A DNA stretch of 43,058 bases from an uncultured Alphaproteobacteria bacterium (lineage in GTDB: Bacteria > Pseudomonadota > Alphaproteobacteria > HIMB59 > GCA-002718135), in the NCBI GenBank assembly GCA_902597015.1, contig CACJWQ010000002.1, positions 92,383 to 135,440 of the forward strand, given 5' to 3'. Positions 1-6,794 of this stretch are shown here, in pieces. Made by a program: the position numbers and the translations under genes. The notes under the pieces are model-generated. The model ran no database searches. It was not told where the DNA came from and was given only the letters and a program-made list of their open reading frames with translations. Each line of letters begins with the position of its first letter. The stretch's first letter is position 1.

Positions 1-253
1 CTAAAACTGATACTGAAGTTATGCCAATAGAATTAATATACAGTCTTAAAAAATTTCCTGTAGTCCATGCTTCAATAATATTTTGAAAGACAAATTTTGT
101 TGGTACTCCAAAAGGGTTATTTGTATAATCTTCCATTGATTTGAAAGAAGTAAAAACCATCCACATAAATGGAAATACTATAGTTATTGCAAAAGTTATA
201 AGTAATACATAACATAATACTCTCGCCCAAATTGGAATTTCGTTGATACTCAT
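1..253 (-). CDS. Sugar ABC transporter permease, MalG-type (3' part outside window)
   Basis: Only the N-terminal 84 residues are present; the gene runs off the left edge. The translation starts MSINEIPIWARVLCY, has one membrane segment rich in Ile/Phe/Val, then a 'FPFMWMVFTSFKSMEDY' stretch that is typical of MalG/UgpE-type inner-membrane permeases, followed by the loop and 'YINSIG' that opens the core permease fold. Its ATG overlaps the stop of the upstream permease gene in an ATGA junction, so the two permeases are translationally coupled. It should pair with the MalF-type permease and the binding protein encoded just upstream on the same strand. The ATPase is not in the window. Substrate unknown. 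Confidence 0.85.
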   Translation of the reverse strand, partial: MSINEIPIWARVLCYVLLITFAITIVFPFMWMVFTSFKSMEDYTNNPFGVPTKFVFQNIIEAWTTGNFLRLYINSIGITSVSVL

Positions 254-1134
254 TTTTCAAGAAGTCTTGCAATAATTAGTTGAATTGCAGTTACAATAAC
301 TACGATGAAAAACAAAAGAACAGCGATAGCAGTACCATAACTGATCTGCCCTCTTGAAAATCCATGATAATACATATACGTTGCTAACACTTCTGAAGCG
401 TGATACGGACCACCTAATGTCATTGCATATATTAAATCAAATAACAAAAATGCATTTGTTACAGCAAGTATAATTACTACTAATGAAATATTTCTAATTA
501 ATGGAATAGTTACAAAACGTATTGTAGCAAGAACAGAAGCACCATCAATTTTAGCTGCCTCAATTAAATCTTTGGGCACTGCTTGTAAGCCTGCTCCAAA
601 TAATAAAATTGAAAATCCTAAATCTCTCCAGATATAAACAGTCATTACTGAATACGTTGCCGTTTCTTTACTACCTAACCATTGTACATTTTTAAAGCTT
701 TCTAAATTAAAATAATCCGCAAATTCATTGATAATTCCAGTTGTTGGGCTTAAAAATAATTTAAATAGAAGGCCAACAACTACACTTGAAATTACAATGG
801 GTACAAAGAAGGTAGTCTGAAACATTCTCCAGCCAAAAGGTCTTAAATTTAAAATTAAGGCAATAGCTAAAGCTGTAAAAAAAATAATACTTACACACAC
901 AAATACAAAGAGTAGATTATTTTGAAGAGCTGTAAAAAAAAATCTATCGTTAAACAATTTTAAATAATTTGAAAAACCTGTCCACTTGATATGAGCCCAT
1001 GAAATACCATTCCATCGTGTGAAACTAATCCAAATAGCTACTAGTGTTGGAGTTATCCAAAACATTGTATAGAAAAAAAATGCTGGTCCAATAAAAATTA
1101 AATGAGCGTATCTATTTGTTCTTTTATTTTTCAT
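250..1134 (-). CDS. Sugar ABC transporter permease, MalF/UgpA-type
   Basis: A 294-residue inner-membrane permease, normal length for short MalF/UgpA proteins without the long periplasmic P2 loop. Six hydrophobic segments are visible, the first at about residues 12-35 and the last at about 265-290. The EAA loop that contacts the ATPase is present: DLIEAAKIDGAS near residue 190, followed by the usual 'IPLIRN'. It lies 52 bases downstream of the binding protein gene, with a 10-bp hairpin in the gap, and overlaps the next permease by ATGA. No Shine-Dalgarno sequence is evident before its ATG, which suggests low or coupled translation compared with the binding protein. Carbohydrate import (CUT1 family) is well supported; the exact sugar is not. 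Confidence 0.9.
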   Translation of the reverse strand: MKNKRTNRYAHLIFIGPAFFFYTMFWITPTLVAIWISFTRWNGISWAHIKWTGFSNYLKLFNDRFFFTALQNNLLFVFVCVSIIFFTALAIALILNLRPFGWRMFQTTFFVPIVISSVVVGLLFKLFLSPTTGIINEFADYFNLESFKNVQWLGSKETATYSVMTVYIWRDLGFSILLFGAGLQAVPKDLIEAAKIDGASVLATIRFVTIPLIRNISLVVIILAVTNAFLLFDLIYAMTLGGPYHASEVLATYMYYHGFSRGQISYGTAIAVLLFFIVVIVTAIQLIIARLLEK

Positions 1135-1144
1135 ATTAAATTTC

Positions 1145-1167
1145 GAAAGGACGCTTAGCGTCCTTTC
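1145..1167 (-). promoter_or_regulatory. Intercistronic hairpin between binding protein and permease genes
   Basis: A perfect 10-bp inverted repeat (GAAAGGACGC / GCGTCCTTTC) with a 3-base loop lies between the stop of the binding protein gene and the ATG of the MalF-type permease, ending 10 bases before that ATG. There is no U-run after the stem on the minus strand, so it is more likely an mRNA-stabilising or ribosome-hindering hairpin than a full terminator. Hairpins occupy the same place in two other transporter operons of this window. Confidence 0.75.
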
Positions 1168-1186
1168 ATTAATATTTTAATTATTA

Positions 1187-2485
1187 TTAGTACTTAGTTT
1201 CTATCAAGTCTAGTACACATTGCTCATGATCATCACCAGCTTGTTGAGGTGTAAGATCACCAGTCAATATACCCTGACTTGCATCCCAAGTATGTGGAAC
1301 ATTACATGCATAATCTTCTAACATGTCAAGGAATGGAGCTGAGCTAGTAGATGTTGCAATAATGTTACTAATATCTTGCATGATTGGATCATAAGCCCAA
1401 GATGAAGTATCATACGTGTATGGAGCTAGAGATTGAGTCATTTCAGACCAATCTTTAACTGCTGCTTCGCTTGTATAATAATCTAGGAATTTTTTTGCAG
1501 CTTCAACTGTACCGTTTTCAACTGCACCCCTAGTTATTGTAAGTACAACACTGTTAATAACAAGCTCAGTATTAGTACCTGGAGCACCTTCTACAGCAGG
1601 AAAAGCCATAACTCCTATTGGAGCATCTGGCGCTCCTTTTTTTATCCTTCCTACTACCCAAGATCCGTTTGAGAAAATTGGAGCGTCACCTGTAAATAGC
1701 AACCCTAAAGCAGTTGGATAGTCATCAGCTAAATAGCCTGCAGTGAAATATCCTTTGTCTAGCAAACCTCTATAAAGTTCCCAAGCCTTAACAGCTGCTG
1801 GATCGTTAAATTTCGTTCCTGCCTCTAAAGTAGGGTCATAAGTTCTTAAACCAATATTTATATAATCTTCAGTACTTAACATCCTTCTTAGTAGGTGATT
1901 ATTATAGTGATTACCTGGCCAACCTTCTGAGTTACCAAAAGCAATAGGCGTAATTCCAGCATCTAAAAACTTTTGAGCAACACCAGTGAAACCACTCCAA
2001 GTTTCCATTTCTTTTGGATCAATACCCATTTCTTCGAACATATCTTTTCTGTACCAAATCAAGTTTCCAATATGTAAACCTTGCGGCACTCCCCAAAGTT
2101 TTCCGTCAAATGTATAAATAGATTCAACACCTGGAGCTATTCTATCTGAAATTGAAGTTACAAAATCGGTAAGATCAACTAATCCACCAACTTCAGCATA
2201 TTGATACATATTAGAACCACCATTGATAGTAACAATATCGGCAGGTGTCCCCCCAGAAAAAGATGTTTTCAATGTAGTTTCATAAGGTGTATTTTCGTAT
2301 GCAGTGTGCACTACCTCAATTTCATCTTGCATCGCATTAAAATCATCAACAATTTTATTTAAAGCAGAGAATTTAGGTTCTGCAGAATGTTCACTCCATA
2401 GAGATACTTTGGTCTTAGCATTAGCGTGAGCAGAAAAAAAAACTGCAACGCAGAATGTTAAGAAAAAATTAATTATATTTTTCAT
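1187..2485 (-). CDS. Sugar ABC transporter substrate-binding protein, family 1 (UgpB/MalE-like)
   Basis: A 432-residue periplasmic solute-binding protein. A signal peptide is clear: positive MKN start, hydrophobic core to about residue 20, and cleavage after Ala-Asn-Ala at residue 23. The mature part starts 'KTKVSLWSEH' and contains features common in SBP_bac_1 proteins, such as 'GGTPADIVTINGG' near residues 78-90 and the late 'FSNGSWVVGRIKK' segment. It is the first gene of a leftward operon with two permeases. A strong GGGGAGG ribosome site lies 4 bases before the ATG, and a GntR-type palindrome lies 40-55 bases upstream, where it would cover the promoter. The protein is less Lys/Asn-rich than its neighbours, as expected for an abundant secreted protein. 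Ligand not identified. Confidence 0.9.
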   Translation of the reverse strand: MKNIINFFLTFCVAVFFSAHANAKTKVSLWSEHSAEPKFSALNKIVDDFNAMQDEIEVVHTAYENTPYETTLKTSFSGGTPADIVTINGGSNMYQYAEVGGLVDLTDFVTSISDRIAPGVESIYTFDGKLWGVPQGLHIGNLIWYRKDMFEEMGIDPKEMETWSGFTGVAQKFLDAGITPIAFGNSEGWPGNHYNNHLLRRMLSTEDYINIGLRTYDPTLEAGTKFNDPAAVKAWELYRGLLDKGYFTAGYLADDYPTALGLLFTGDAPIFSNGSWVVGRIKKGAPDAPIGVMAFPAVEGAPGTNTELVINSVVLTITRGAVENGTVEAAKKFLDYYTSEAAVKDWSEMTQSLAPYTYDTSSWAYDPIMQDISNIIATSTSSAPFLDMLEDYACNVPHTWDASQGILTGDLTPQQAGDDHEQCVLDLIETKY

Positions 2486-2489
2486 TTAT

Positions 2490-2496
2490 CCTCCCC
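2490..2496 (-). promoter_or_regulatory. Strong Shine-Dalgarno of the first binding protein
   Basis: GGGGAGG followed by ATAA and the ATG at 2485. The same GGAGG-ATAA-ATG arrangement precedes the binding protein starting at 31479, while most other genes in the window have no obvious ribosome site. It fixes the start codon. Confidence 0.8.
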
Positions 2497-2524
2497 ATTA
2501 ATAATCAAAGTTTTAAATAAACGT

Positions 2525-2540
2525 ATACTAGTATACTAGT
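2525..2540. promoter_or_regulatory. Putative GntR/FCD operator, site 1
   Basis: ATACTAGTATACTAGT, with inner palindrome CTAGTATACTAG, lies in the divergent region between the binding protein gene (start 2485, minus) and the small conserved gene (start 2600, plus). The core T-A-G-T-AT-A-C-T-A fits the T.GT..AC.A pattern known for FadR/FCD-type GntR operators. The same 16 bases recur directly upstream of the gntR gene at 4536-4553, which makes the assignment much stronger than either site alone. Inference: the regulator encoded at 3822-4523 binds both. Confidence 0.7.
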
Positions 2541-2599
2541 TAAATCAAAGACTATTGCTTTATTTCTTGAGAAATATTAGGATATTTTTGAATATTATT

Positions 2600-2863
2600 A
2601 TGAAAAAACAAGATATTTTAATACTATATTTATCTAATTCTAGCTTGGAATCTAAGGTAATTGGTTGGGCGAGACATTATGGAGATAAAAAAAAAATTGG
2701 AATGGCAGGTGACAATGATAGTCCACCTTATGAAAGGGGTATTGAAGCAATACATGATGGATGGAGATTATTTCAAAGTAGCCAATTAGAACAACACTCA
2801 AAAGGTGATGAATATAGAACGGGATATTTAAAATATGAATTTTTTTTTGAAAAAATAAAATGA
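2600..2863 (+). CDS. Small conserved hypothetical protein (87 aa)
   Basis: I do not recognise a named domain. From the chosen ATG the protein begins MKKQDILILYLSNSSL and is soluble, with a Gly/Asp/Pro-rich centre (GMAGDNDSPPYERG) and an aromatic end (YLKYEFFFEKIK). An in-frame ATG at 2555 would add 15 mostly hydrophobic residues. I prefer 2600 because I recall similar small marine proteobacterial proteins beginning near 'KDILILxLSNSS', and because the longer start lies closer to the operator. It shares an ATGA junction with the dioxygenase gene downstream, so the two are coupled and probably act together. Expression is likely controlled by the palindrome at 2525-2540. Function unknown. Confidence 0.7.
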   Translation: MKKQDILILYLSNSSLESKVIGWARHYGDKKKIGMAGDNDSPPYERGIEAIHDGWRLFQSSQLEQHSKGDEYRTGYLKYEFFFEKIK

Positions 2864-3816
2864 AAAAAAGAAAAAAAAATAATTTTTTATTAACGGATAA
2901 TCAAATGGCAGAATTCGTTTCTAAAGGATATTTAATTTTTGAAAATATTATTGATAATAAAACTAATAAAAAATTTTTAAGTGAAATAGGCAATACTTCA
3001 ACTTCTTTGAACAAAAAAAATGCTGATCAAACTTGGTTAGCAGAACATTATAATGAAATTATGAAAAGTAGTAAAATACCATTGGTTAAAGCTGGAACAC
3101 CATTAAAGAAAGCTTATAAAAAAAACTCTGCATTAAATGATGTTATTAATAATCCAGTTTTATCAGGAGCAATTAAAAGTTTGGTGGGAGATAGACCAAA
3201 GTTAGACCATCATTTTCTACATATAACTTTTCCATCTAAATATTATCATGATGCAAATCAAAAAATATCTCAAGGCAATCATAATGATTGCGTAATAGAT
3301 CCAAGAGAAAAAACATTTGATATACAATTATTTTATTTCCCAACTGCAGTTGAAAAAAATATGGGAGGAACGAGATATATTCCAGGATCTCATTTTAGAA
3401 TGGTGAATGAGTTAGCTATAGCAAGATATCATAATATTAGAGGGCAAAAGCATGTAGTTTGTCCTGCCGGGACAGTAATTATTTTTCATCACAATATATG
3501 GCATGGCGCCGGAATTAATAATTCTAAAAAAATAAGATATGGTTTTAAAATTCGATTAATGCCAACACAAAAACAAGTTAAACTATGGACTAAAAAAACA
3601 TATAAAAATAATCATGATGAAGAAGCTCTTTATTGGAATAAAGGTATCGAAAAAAATAGTATCAAAGAAATTCTTCAAAAAACTGAACCGTGGTTTGAAG
3701 CAGATAGTGGAAGATTAGATATTTTAAACAGGATAAGATTATGGCGTCATATTACAAATGACAAAAATTTTGATGCTGCATACTGGCTTACGAGAATTGA
3801 AAATGATTATAATTAA
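2860..3816 (+). CDS. Phytanoyl-CoA dioxygenase (PhyH) family protein
   Basis: A 318-residue member of the Fe(II)/2-oxoglutarate-dependent oxygenases. The iron-binding triad can be placed: H141-x-D143 (in GNHNDC) and the distal H215 (in IWHGAG), with R226 (KKIRYG) as the likely 2-oxoglutarate ligand. The 'MGGTRYIPGSH' motif at 168-178 is typical of PhyH proteins. Such enzymes hydroxylate or oxidatively cleave small organic acids, CoA esters or sugar-like compounds in the cytoplasm; the substrate here is unknown. It starts inside the stop of the small gene (ATGA) and ends 5 bases from the convergent gntR stop. Its link to the sugar importer is through the shared operator region. Confidence 0.88.
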   Translation: MKKRKKNNFLLTDNQMAEFVSKGYLIFENIIDNKTNKKFLSEIGNTSTSLNKKNADQTWLAEHYNEIMKSSKIPLVKAGTPLKKAYKKNSALNDVINNPVLSGAIKSLVGDRPKLDHHFLHITFPSKYYHDANQKISQGNHNDCVIDPREKTFDIQLFYFPTAVEKNMGGTRYIPGSHFRMVNELAIARYHNIRGQKHVVCPAGTVIIFHHNIWHGAGINNSKKIRYGFKIRLMPTQKQVKLWTKKTYKNNHDEEALYWNKGIEKNSIKEILQKTEPWFEADSGRLDILNRIRLWRHITNDKNFDAAYWLTRIENDYN

Positions 3817-3821
3817 TAATA

Positions 3822-4523
3822 CTAATTTATAATATCTTTATACTTTTTAGTTTTTTTTATAAAATCTGTATATCGTTCTAAAGAAGAAATATGTTTTTTC
3901 ATAGATTGAACTACTTTTAGCATATTTTTAGACGATAAATGTTTAACTATTTCTTGATGATCTTTTATCGCTTGTAAAGGCCCAAATGTATTATCGTCCT
4001 CATGTAAATATGAAATATTTCTTACTCTATCAATTTGAGTATTGATCTGGGAAATAATTTGCCACGAAATAGGCATTTTTGCTTGTACTGCTAAGGTTTG
4101 ATGAAACATATTATCAAAATAAAATACTTTTCTATAATTTTTTTTCTTAAGATTATCTAAAATATTTAAATTAATTTGCTTAAGTTTTTTTATTTGAGTT
4201 GAATTAATATTAGAAGATAGTTGTTCAACAACATTTGTCTCTAAAACTATTCTTATTTTATTTGCTTCACTAATTTGATTAGTATTAATTTTTGATACTA
4301 TGGATTTAACCTGAGGAATGGTATTAATTAATCCCTCATTTTCTAATTTTTTTAACGCATCTCTAATAGGAGTTCTGCTTACTTTGATTATTTTTGACAG
4401 TTCACCCTCAGAAATTTCAGTAAGGGGGTATAACTCGGTTGAAATTATTTTTTCCCTTAAACTGAAATAGATTTGCTCTCCAAGAGATTTTTTTCTATCA
4501 AGATGTATTTTTATTTTGACCAT
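3822..4523 (-). CDS. GntR-family transcriptional regulator, FadR/FCD subfamily
   Basis: A 233-residue repressor-type protein. The N-terminal winged helix (about residues 11-75) carries the recognition signature VSRTPIRDALKKLENEGLI at 48-66. The C-terminal all-helical FCD ligand domain keeps the usual metal ligands D137, H141, H189 and H211. FCD members commonly sense an organic acid or sugar acid, often a metabolite of the pathway they control. An 18-bp perfect palindrome 13 bases before its ATG indicates autoregulation, and a near-identical copy before the sugar binding protein indicates control of that transporter and of the divergent PhyH pair. It lies downstream of the SDR/BKACE pair on the same strand, separated by 130 bases. 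Confidence 0.92.
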   Translation of the reverse strand: MVKIKIHLDRKKSLGEQIYFSLREKIISTELYPLTEISEGELSKIIKVSRTPIRDALKKLENEGLINTIPQVKSIVSKINTNQISEANKIRIVLETNVVEQLSSNINSTQIKKLKQINLNILDNLKKKNYRKVFYFDNMFHQTLAVQAKMPISWQIISQINTQIDRVRNISYLHEDDNTFGPLQAIKDHQEIVKHLSSKNMLKVVQSMKKHISSLERYTDFIKKTKKYKDIIN

Positions 4524-4535
4524 TCAATTTTAAAA

Positions 4536-4553
4536 ATACTAGTATACTAGTAT
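4536..4553. promoter_or_regulatory. Putative GntR/FCD operator, site 2 (autoregulatory)
   Basis: ATACTAGTATACTAGTAT is a perfect 18-bp palindrome ending 13 bases before the gntR ATG. It shares 16 contiguous bases with site 1 at 2525-2540. The rest of the 130-base gap to the SDR gene at 4654 is AT-rich with no other feature that I can support. Confidence 0.72.
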
Positions 4554-4653
4554 TTGAAAAAAAATTATTTTATTTTGGTATGTTAGATTTTTTTATGTAT
4601 AAATAAATTGGATGATTGAAAAAGGGTTTTGGATACCTAATGAATTATTAATA

Positions 4654-5469
4654 TCAATCAGTGTTTTTACCTCCATCTAAGGTAATAGATTTTCCAGTTA
4701 TAAAATCTGATTCTTTTGAGCATAAAAAGGCCGCTAAATTTGAAACATCTTCAGTTGTACATAGTCTGCCTAGCGGAGTATCATCACCGTACTCTTTTAC
4801 ATATTTCTTAATAGCTTTATTTAAGTTTGCTTCATTTTTATAAAGTGATTTAACAATATTATTTGTTCTTTCTGTTACTATAGCCCCAGGGCAAATTGCA
4901 TTTACCATTATGTTGTGTTTGCCAAGCTCCTTAGCTAAAACTTGTGTTAAACCTCTTATTGCAAATTTCGAAGATGAATAAGCGCCGTAATTTTCTTTAA
5001 CATAATCTTTCCCAACTGAAGAAGATATATTTATTATTTTTCCACCATTATTATTTTTAATCATTTCCTTAGCTACAAATTTACATGATAAAAAAGTCCC
5101 TTTTAAATTAATATCATGAATATTATCCCAAATTTTTTCACGCAAACTTATTATAGGAACTCTATCAAATTTTGCAGAAGCTGCAGCATTATTGATAAGA
5201 ATATCAATTCTATTAAATTTTTTATTTGTTTTTTTGATTAGAAACTCTACATCTTTGGATTTTGAAATATCACCACAAACAACTAAACAATCAGAAGATT
5301 TTTTTATTATTAATTCTCTTAAATTATTTAATTCTTTAATTTTTGTTTTTAAGTCATTAACTACAATATTTGCTCCTTCACTTGCAAGCCTCAAAGCAAT
5401 TGACCTTCCAATTCCATATTTACCACCTGCACCAGTGATAACAGCTGTTTTGTTTTTTAAATTATACAT
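4654..5469 (-). CDS. SDR-family NAD(P)-dependent dehydrogenase
   Basis: A 271-residue classical short-chain dehydrogenase. Visible motifs: the nucleotide-binding TGAGGKYGIG at 12-21, NNAA at 93-96, and the catalytic Ser151, Tyr164 and Lys168 (YSSSK). The end 'FITGKSITLDGG' is the usual SDR C-terminus. It oxidises or reduces a hydroxyl/keto group on an unknown substrate. Its ATG shares one base with the stop of the BKACE gene (TAATG), so the pair is coupled. The simplest reading is that this enzyme oxidises a 3-hydroxy acid to the beta-keto acid that BKACE then cleaves; that is inference from context. Confidence 0.88.
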   Translation of the reverse strand: MYNLKNKTAVITGAGGKYGIGRSIALRLASEGANIVVNDLKTKIKELNNLRELIIKKSSDCLVVCGDISKSKDVEFLIKKTNKKFNRIDILINNAAASAKFDRVPIISLREKIWDNIHDINLKGTFLSCKFVAKEMIKNNNGGKIINISSSVGKDYVKENYGAYSSSKFAIRGLTQVLAKELGKHNIMVNAICPGAIVTERTNNIVKSLYKNEANLNKAIKKYVKEYGDDTPLGRLCTTEDVSNLAAFLCSKESDFITGKSITLDGGKNTD

Positions 5470-6335
5470 TAATTAAATTTTAATGGCAGACCAAGTATTT
5501 GTCTGGTTTGTTTCCAATTTGCAATTGGTCTTTTATTAATTTTACAAATATTTGCAGTTAATTTTACTAGAGAAGCATTTGAAGGAGCTAGCATATTTTT
5601 ATTTAAACGAATATTATCTTCCATTCCTGTTCTGGTATGTCCGCCTTTCTTAATACACCACTCATTTATTTTATATTGGTATTTTCCAATCCCTGCTGCA
5701 CACCATGAAGCTTCTTTAAATAATTTATCAATTTTTTTAATATAAAAATTAAAAACACTTTTGTCAGCAGGCATTGCATTTTTGATTCCCATTACAAACT
5801 GAATGTATGGACTTCCAGTAATTTTATTATCTTTATATAATTCTGCAGCTTTAAATAAATGCGATAAGTCGAATATTTCAATTTCTGGTTTAATTTTATA
5901 TTTATTCATTTCTTCAATTAACCAATCAATCAATTCTGGAGGATTACTATAAACCGAGTTTGGAAAATTATTTGAACCCACAGATAATGAAGCCATATCA
6001 GGTTTTATTGATAGCATTTTTCCTCTCTCCTTACCAAGTGAATATCTTCCACCTGTTGAAAATTGTATAACCATGCCATGACAAAATTTTCTCAAACCCT
6101 CTTTAAGTTTAAAAAATTTGTCTGGACTAAAACTAATACTTTCATCATTATTTCTCACATGACAATGGGCGATTGTAGCACCTTCCTCAAAACATTCGTG
6201 AGCACTTTCAATTTGTTCATTAATAGAAATAGGAATATTTTTGTTATGCTTTTTTCTTGGCACTGAACCAGTTAAAGCAACACATATTATGCATGGTGAA
6301 GTTTGATAATTATTTTTTATTTTCATTTGTGTCAT
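5469..6335 (-). CDS. Beta-keto acid cleavage enzyme (BKACE, DUF849) family protein
   Basis: A 288-residue TIM-barrel enzyme. Members of this family condense a beta-keto acid with acetyl-CoA and release acetoacetate and a new acyl-CoA; 3-keto-5-aminohexanoate and dehydrocarnitine are known substrates. Visible features: the opening 'PCIICVALTGSVP', the metal-binding H57-x-H59 in AHCHVRN, the 'GGRYS' loop, and the late 'GGHTRTGMEDNI' with the third metal ligand, Glu. The start could be MTQMK or the second Met three codons in. The gene is the first of a pair with the downstream SDR. The upstream region holds a 12-base tandem repeat and a tRNA-like remnant. The substrate cannot be read from the sequence. 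Confidence 0.88.
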   Translation of the reverse strand: MTQMKIKNNYQTSPCIICVALTGSVPRKKHNKNIPISINEQIESAHECFEEGATIAHCHVRNNDESISFSPDKFFKLKEGLRKFCHGMVIQFSTGGRYSLGKERGKMLSIKPDMASLSVGSNNFPNSVYSNPPELIDWLIEEMNKYKIKPEIEIFDLSHLFKAAELYKDNKITGSPYIQFVMGIKNAMPADKSVFNFYIKKIDKLFKEASWCAAGIGKYQYKINEWCIKKGGHTRTGMEDNIRLNKNMLAPSNASLVKLTANICKINKRPIANWKQTRQILGLPLKFN

Positions 6336-6365
6336 TAAAGAATGGTATAATATATAATTGCTAAA

Positions 6366-6387
6366 TTTAATACCTTGTTTAATACCT
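6366..6387. repeat. Tandem 10-base repeat with 12-base period upstream of BKACE
   Basis: TTTAATACCT occurs at 6366-6375 and again at 6378-6387, 31-52 bases upstream of the BKACE start, and the pair is flanked by AAATTT on both sides. The position suits a regulator site, but AT-rich DNA produces such repeats by chance. Nothing else is recognised in 6336-6417. Confidence 0.4.
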
Positions 6388-6417
6388 AAATTTAAGAAGT
6401 AAACAAATCTCAGTTTT

Positions 6418-6490
6418 TGGAGCGACCGAAGGTATACGAACTCTCGACTTCAACTTTGTTCAGGATTATCAATGCATCCCATTGAACACT
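6418..6490 (-). pseudogene. Decayed tRNA-like sequence
   Basis: Read on the minus strand, this stretch has the order of a tRNA: a D-arm-like TTCAATGGGATGCAT, an anticodon-arm-like CCTGAACAAAGTTGAAG, then GTCGAGAGTTCGTATACC as a T-arm, and an end GGTCGCTCCA. It is not intact. The 5' acceptor half that should pair with CGGTCGC is absent, the T-stem has mismatches, the T-loop lacks the conserved A58, and the anticodon loop does not fold cleanly, so no amino acid can be assigned. It sits beside a broken desaturase gene, which fits a recombination scar at a former tRNA locus. Confidence 0.5.
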
Positions 6491-6531
6491 TTATATATTT
6501 CTAAGGTGTTTTTATTTATTTATTAGTTCCA

Positions 6532-6794
6532 GTGCACCCTTTTTTTATACTTTATCATATTTTCTATGCTGGAATTACACCGAATACTGGTCACGGTGGT
6601 TATGATAAAATTATTTTTAAAATGGAAAATGGCTACCATGTAGATATTACATGCATTACCTTCACCATAAGTATTTTGAATGTAATTATTCATCAGGGAA
6701 TACAACTTTTTTAGATTATATTTTTGGTACTTTTCACGACGGATCAGATATTAGTACAAAAAAAAGTTTAGATAGAATGAGAAAAAAAGTTTAG
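6532..6794 (+). pseudogene. Truncated, frameshifted sterol desaturase/fatty acid hydroxylase remnant
   Basis: Only the C-terminal quarter of a gene is left. One frame reads 'FYAGITPNTGHGGYDKIIF', matching 'IHTTIGAQKGHSGYERLIV' of the intact desaturase-like gene next door. At about 6645 the match shifts frame and continues as HYLHHKYFECNYSS, then FGTFHDGS, to a stop at 6792-6794. HYLHHKYFECNY is identical in both proteins, but the rest differs clearly, so this is a diverged paralogue and not a local copy or assembly duplicate. It points toward the intact gene and their ends overlap by 4 bases. No 5' two-thirds is found; upstream lies the tRNA-like remnant. Confidence 0.8.

Noticed and set aside
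2555-2599. Longer start for the small conserved protein
   Set aside because: It adds 15 hydrophobic residues without a clear ribosome site; the start at 2600 fits the expected N-terminus better, though a short membrane anchor is not excluded.
6418-6490. Functional tRNA gene
   Set aside because: No 5' acceptor partner, a broken T-stem, a lost conserved T-loop base and no clean anticodon loop.
6523-6714. Two short open frames on opposite strands in the scar region read as genes
   Set aside because: The plus-strand one is the first part of the frameshifted desaturase remnant, and the minus-strand one is its shadow.
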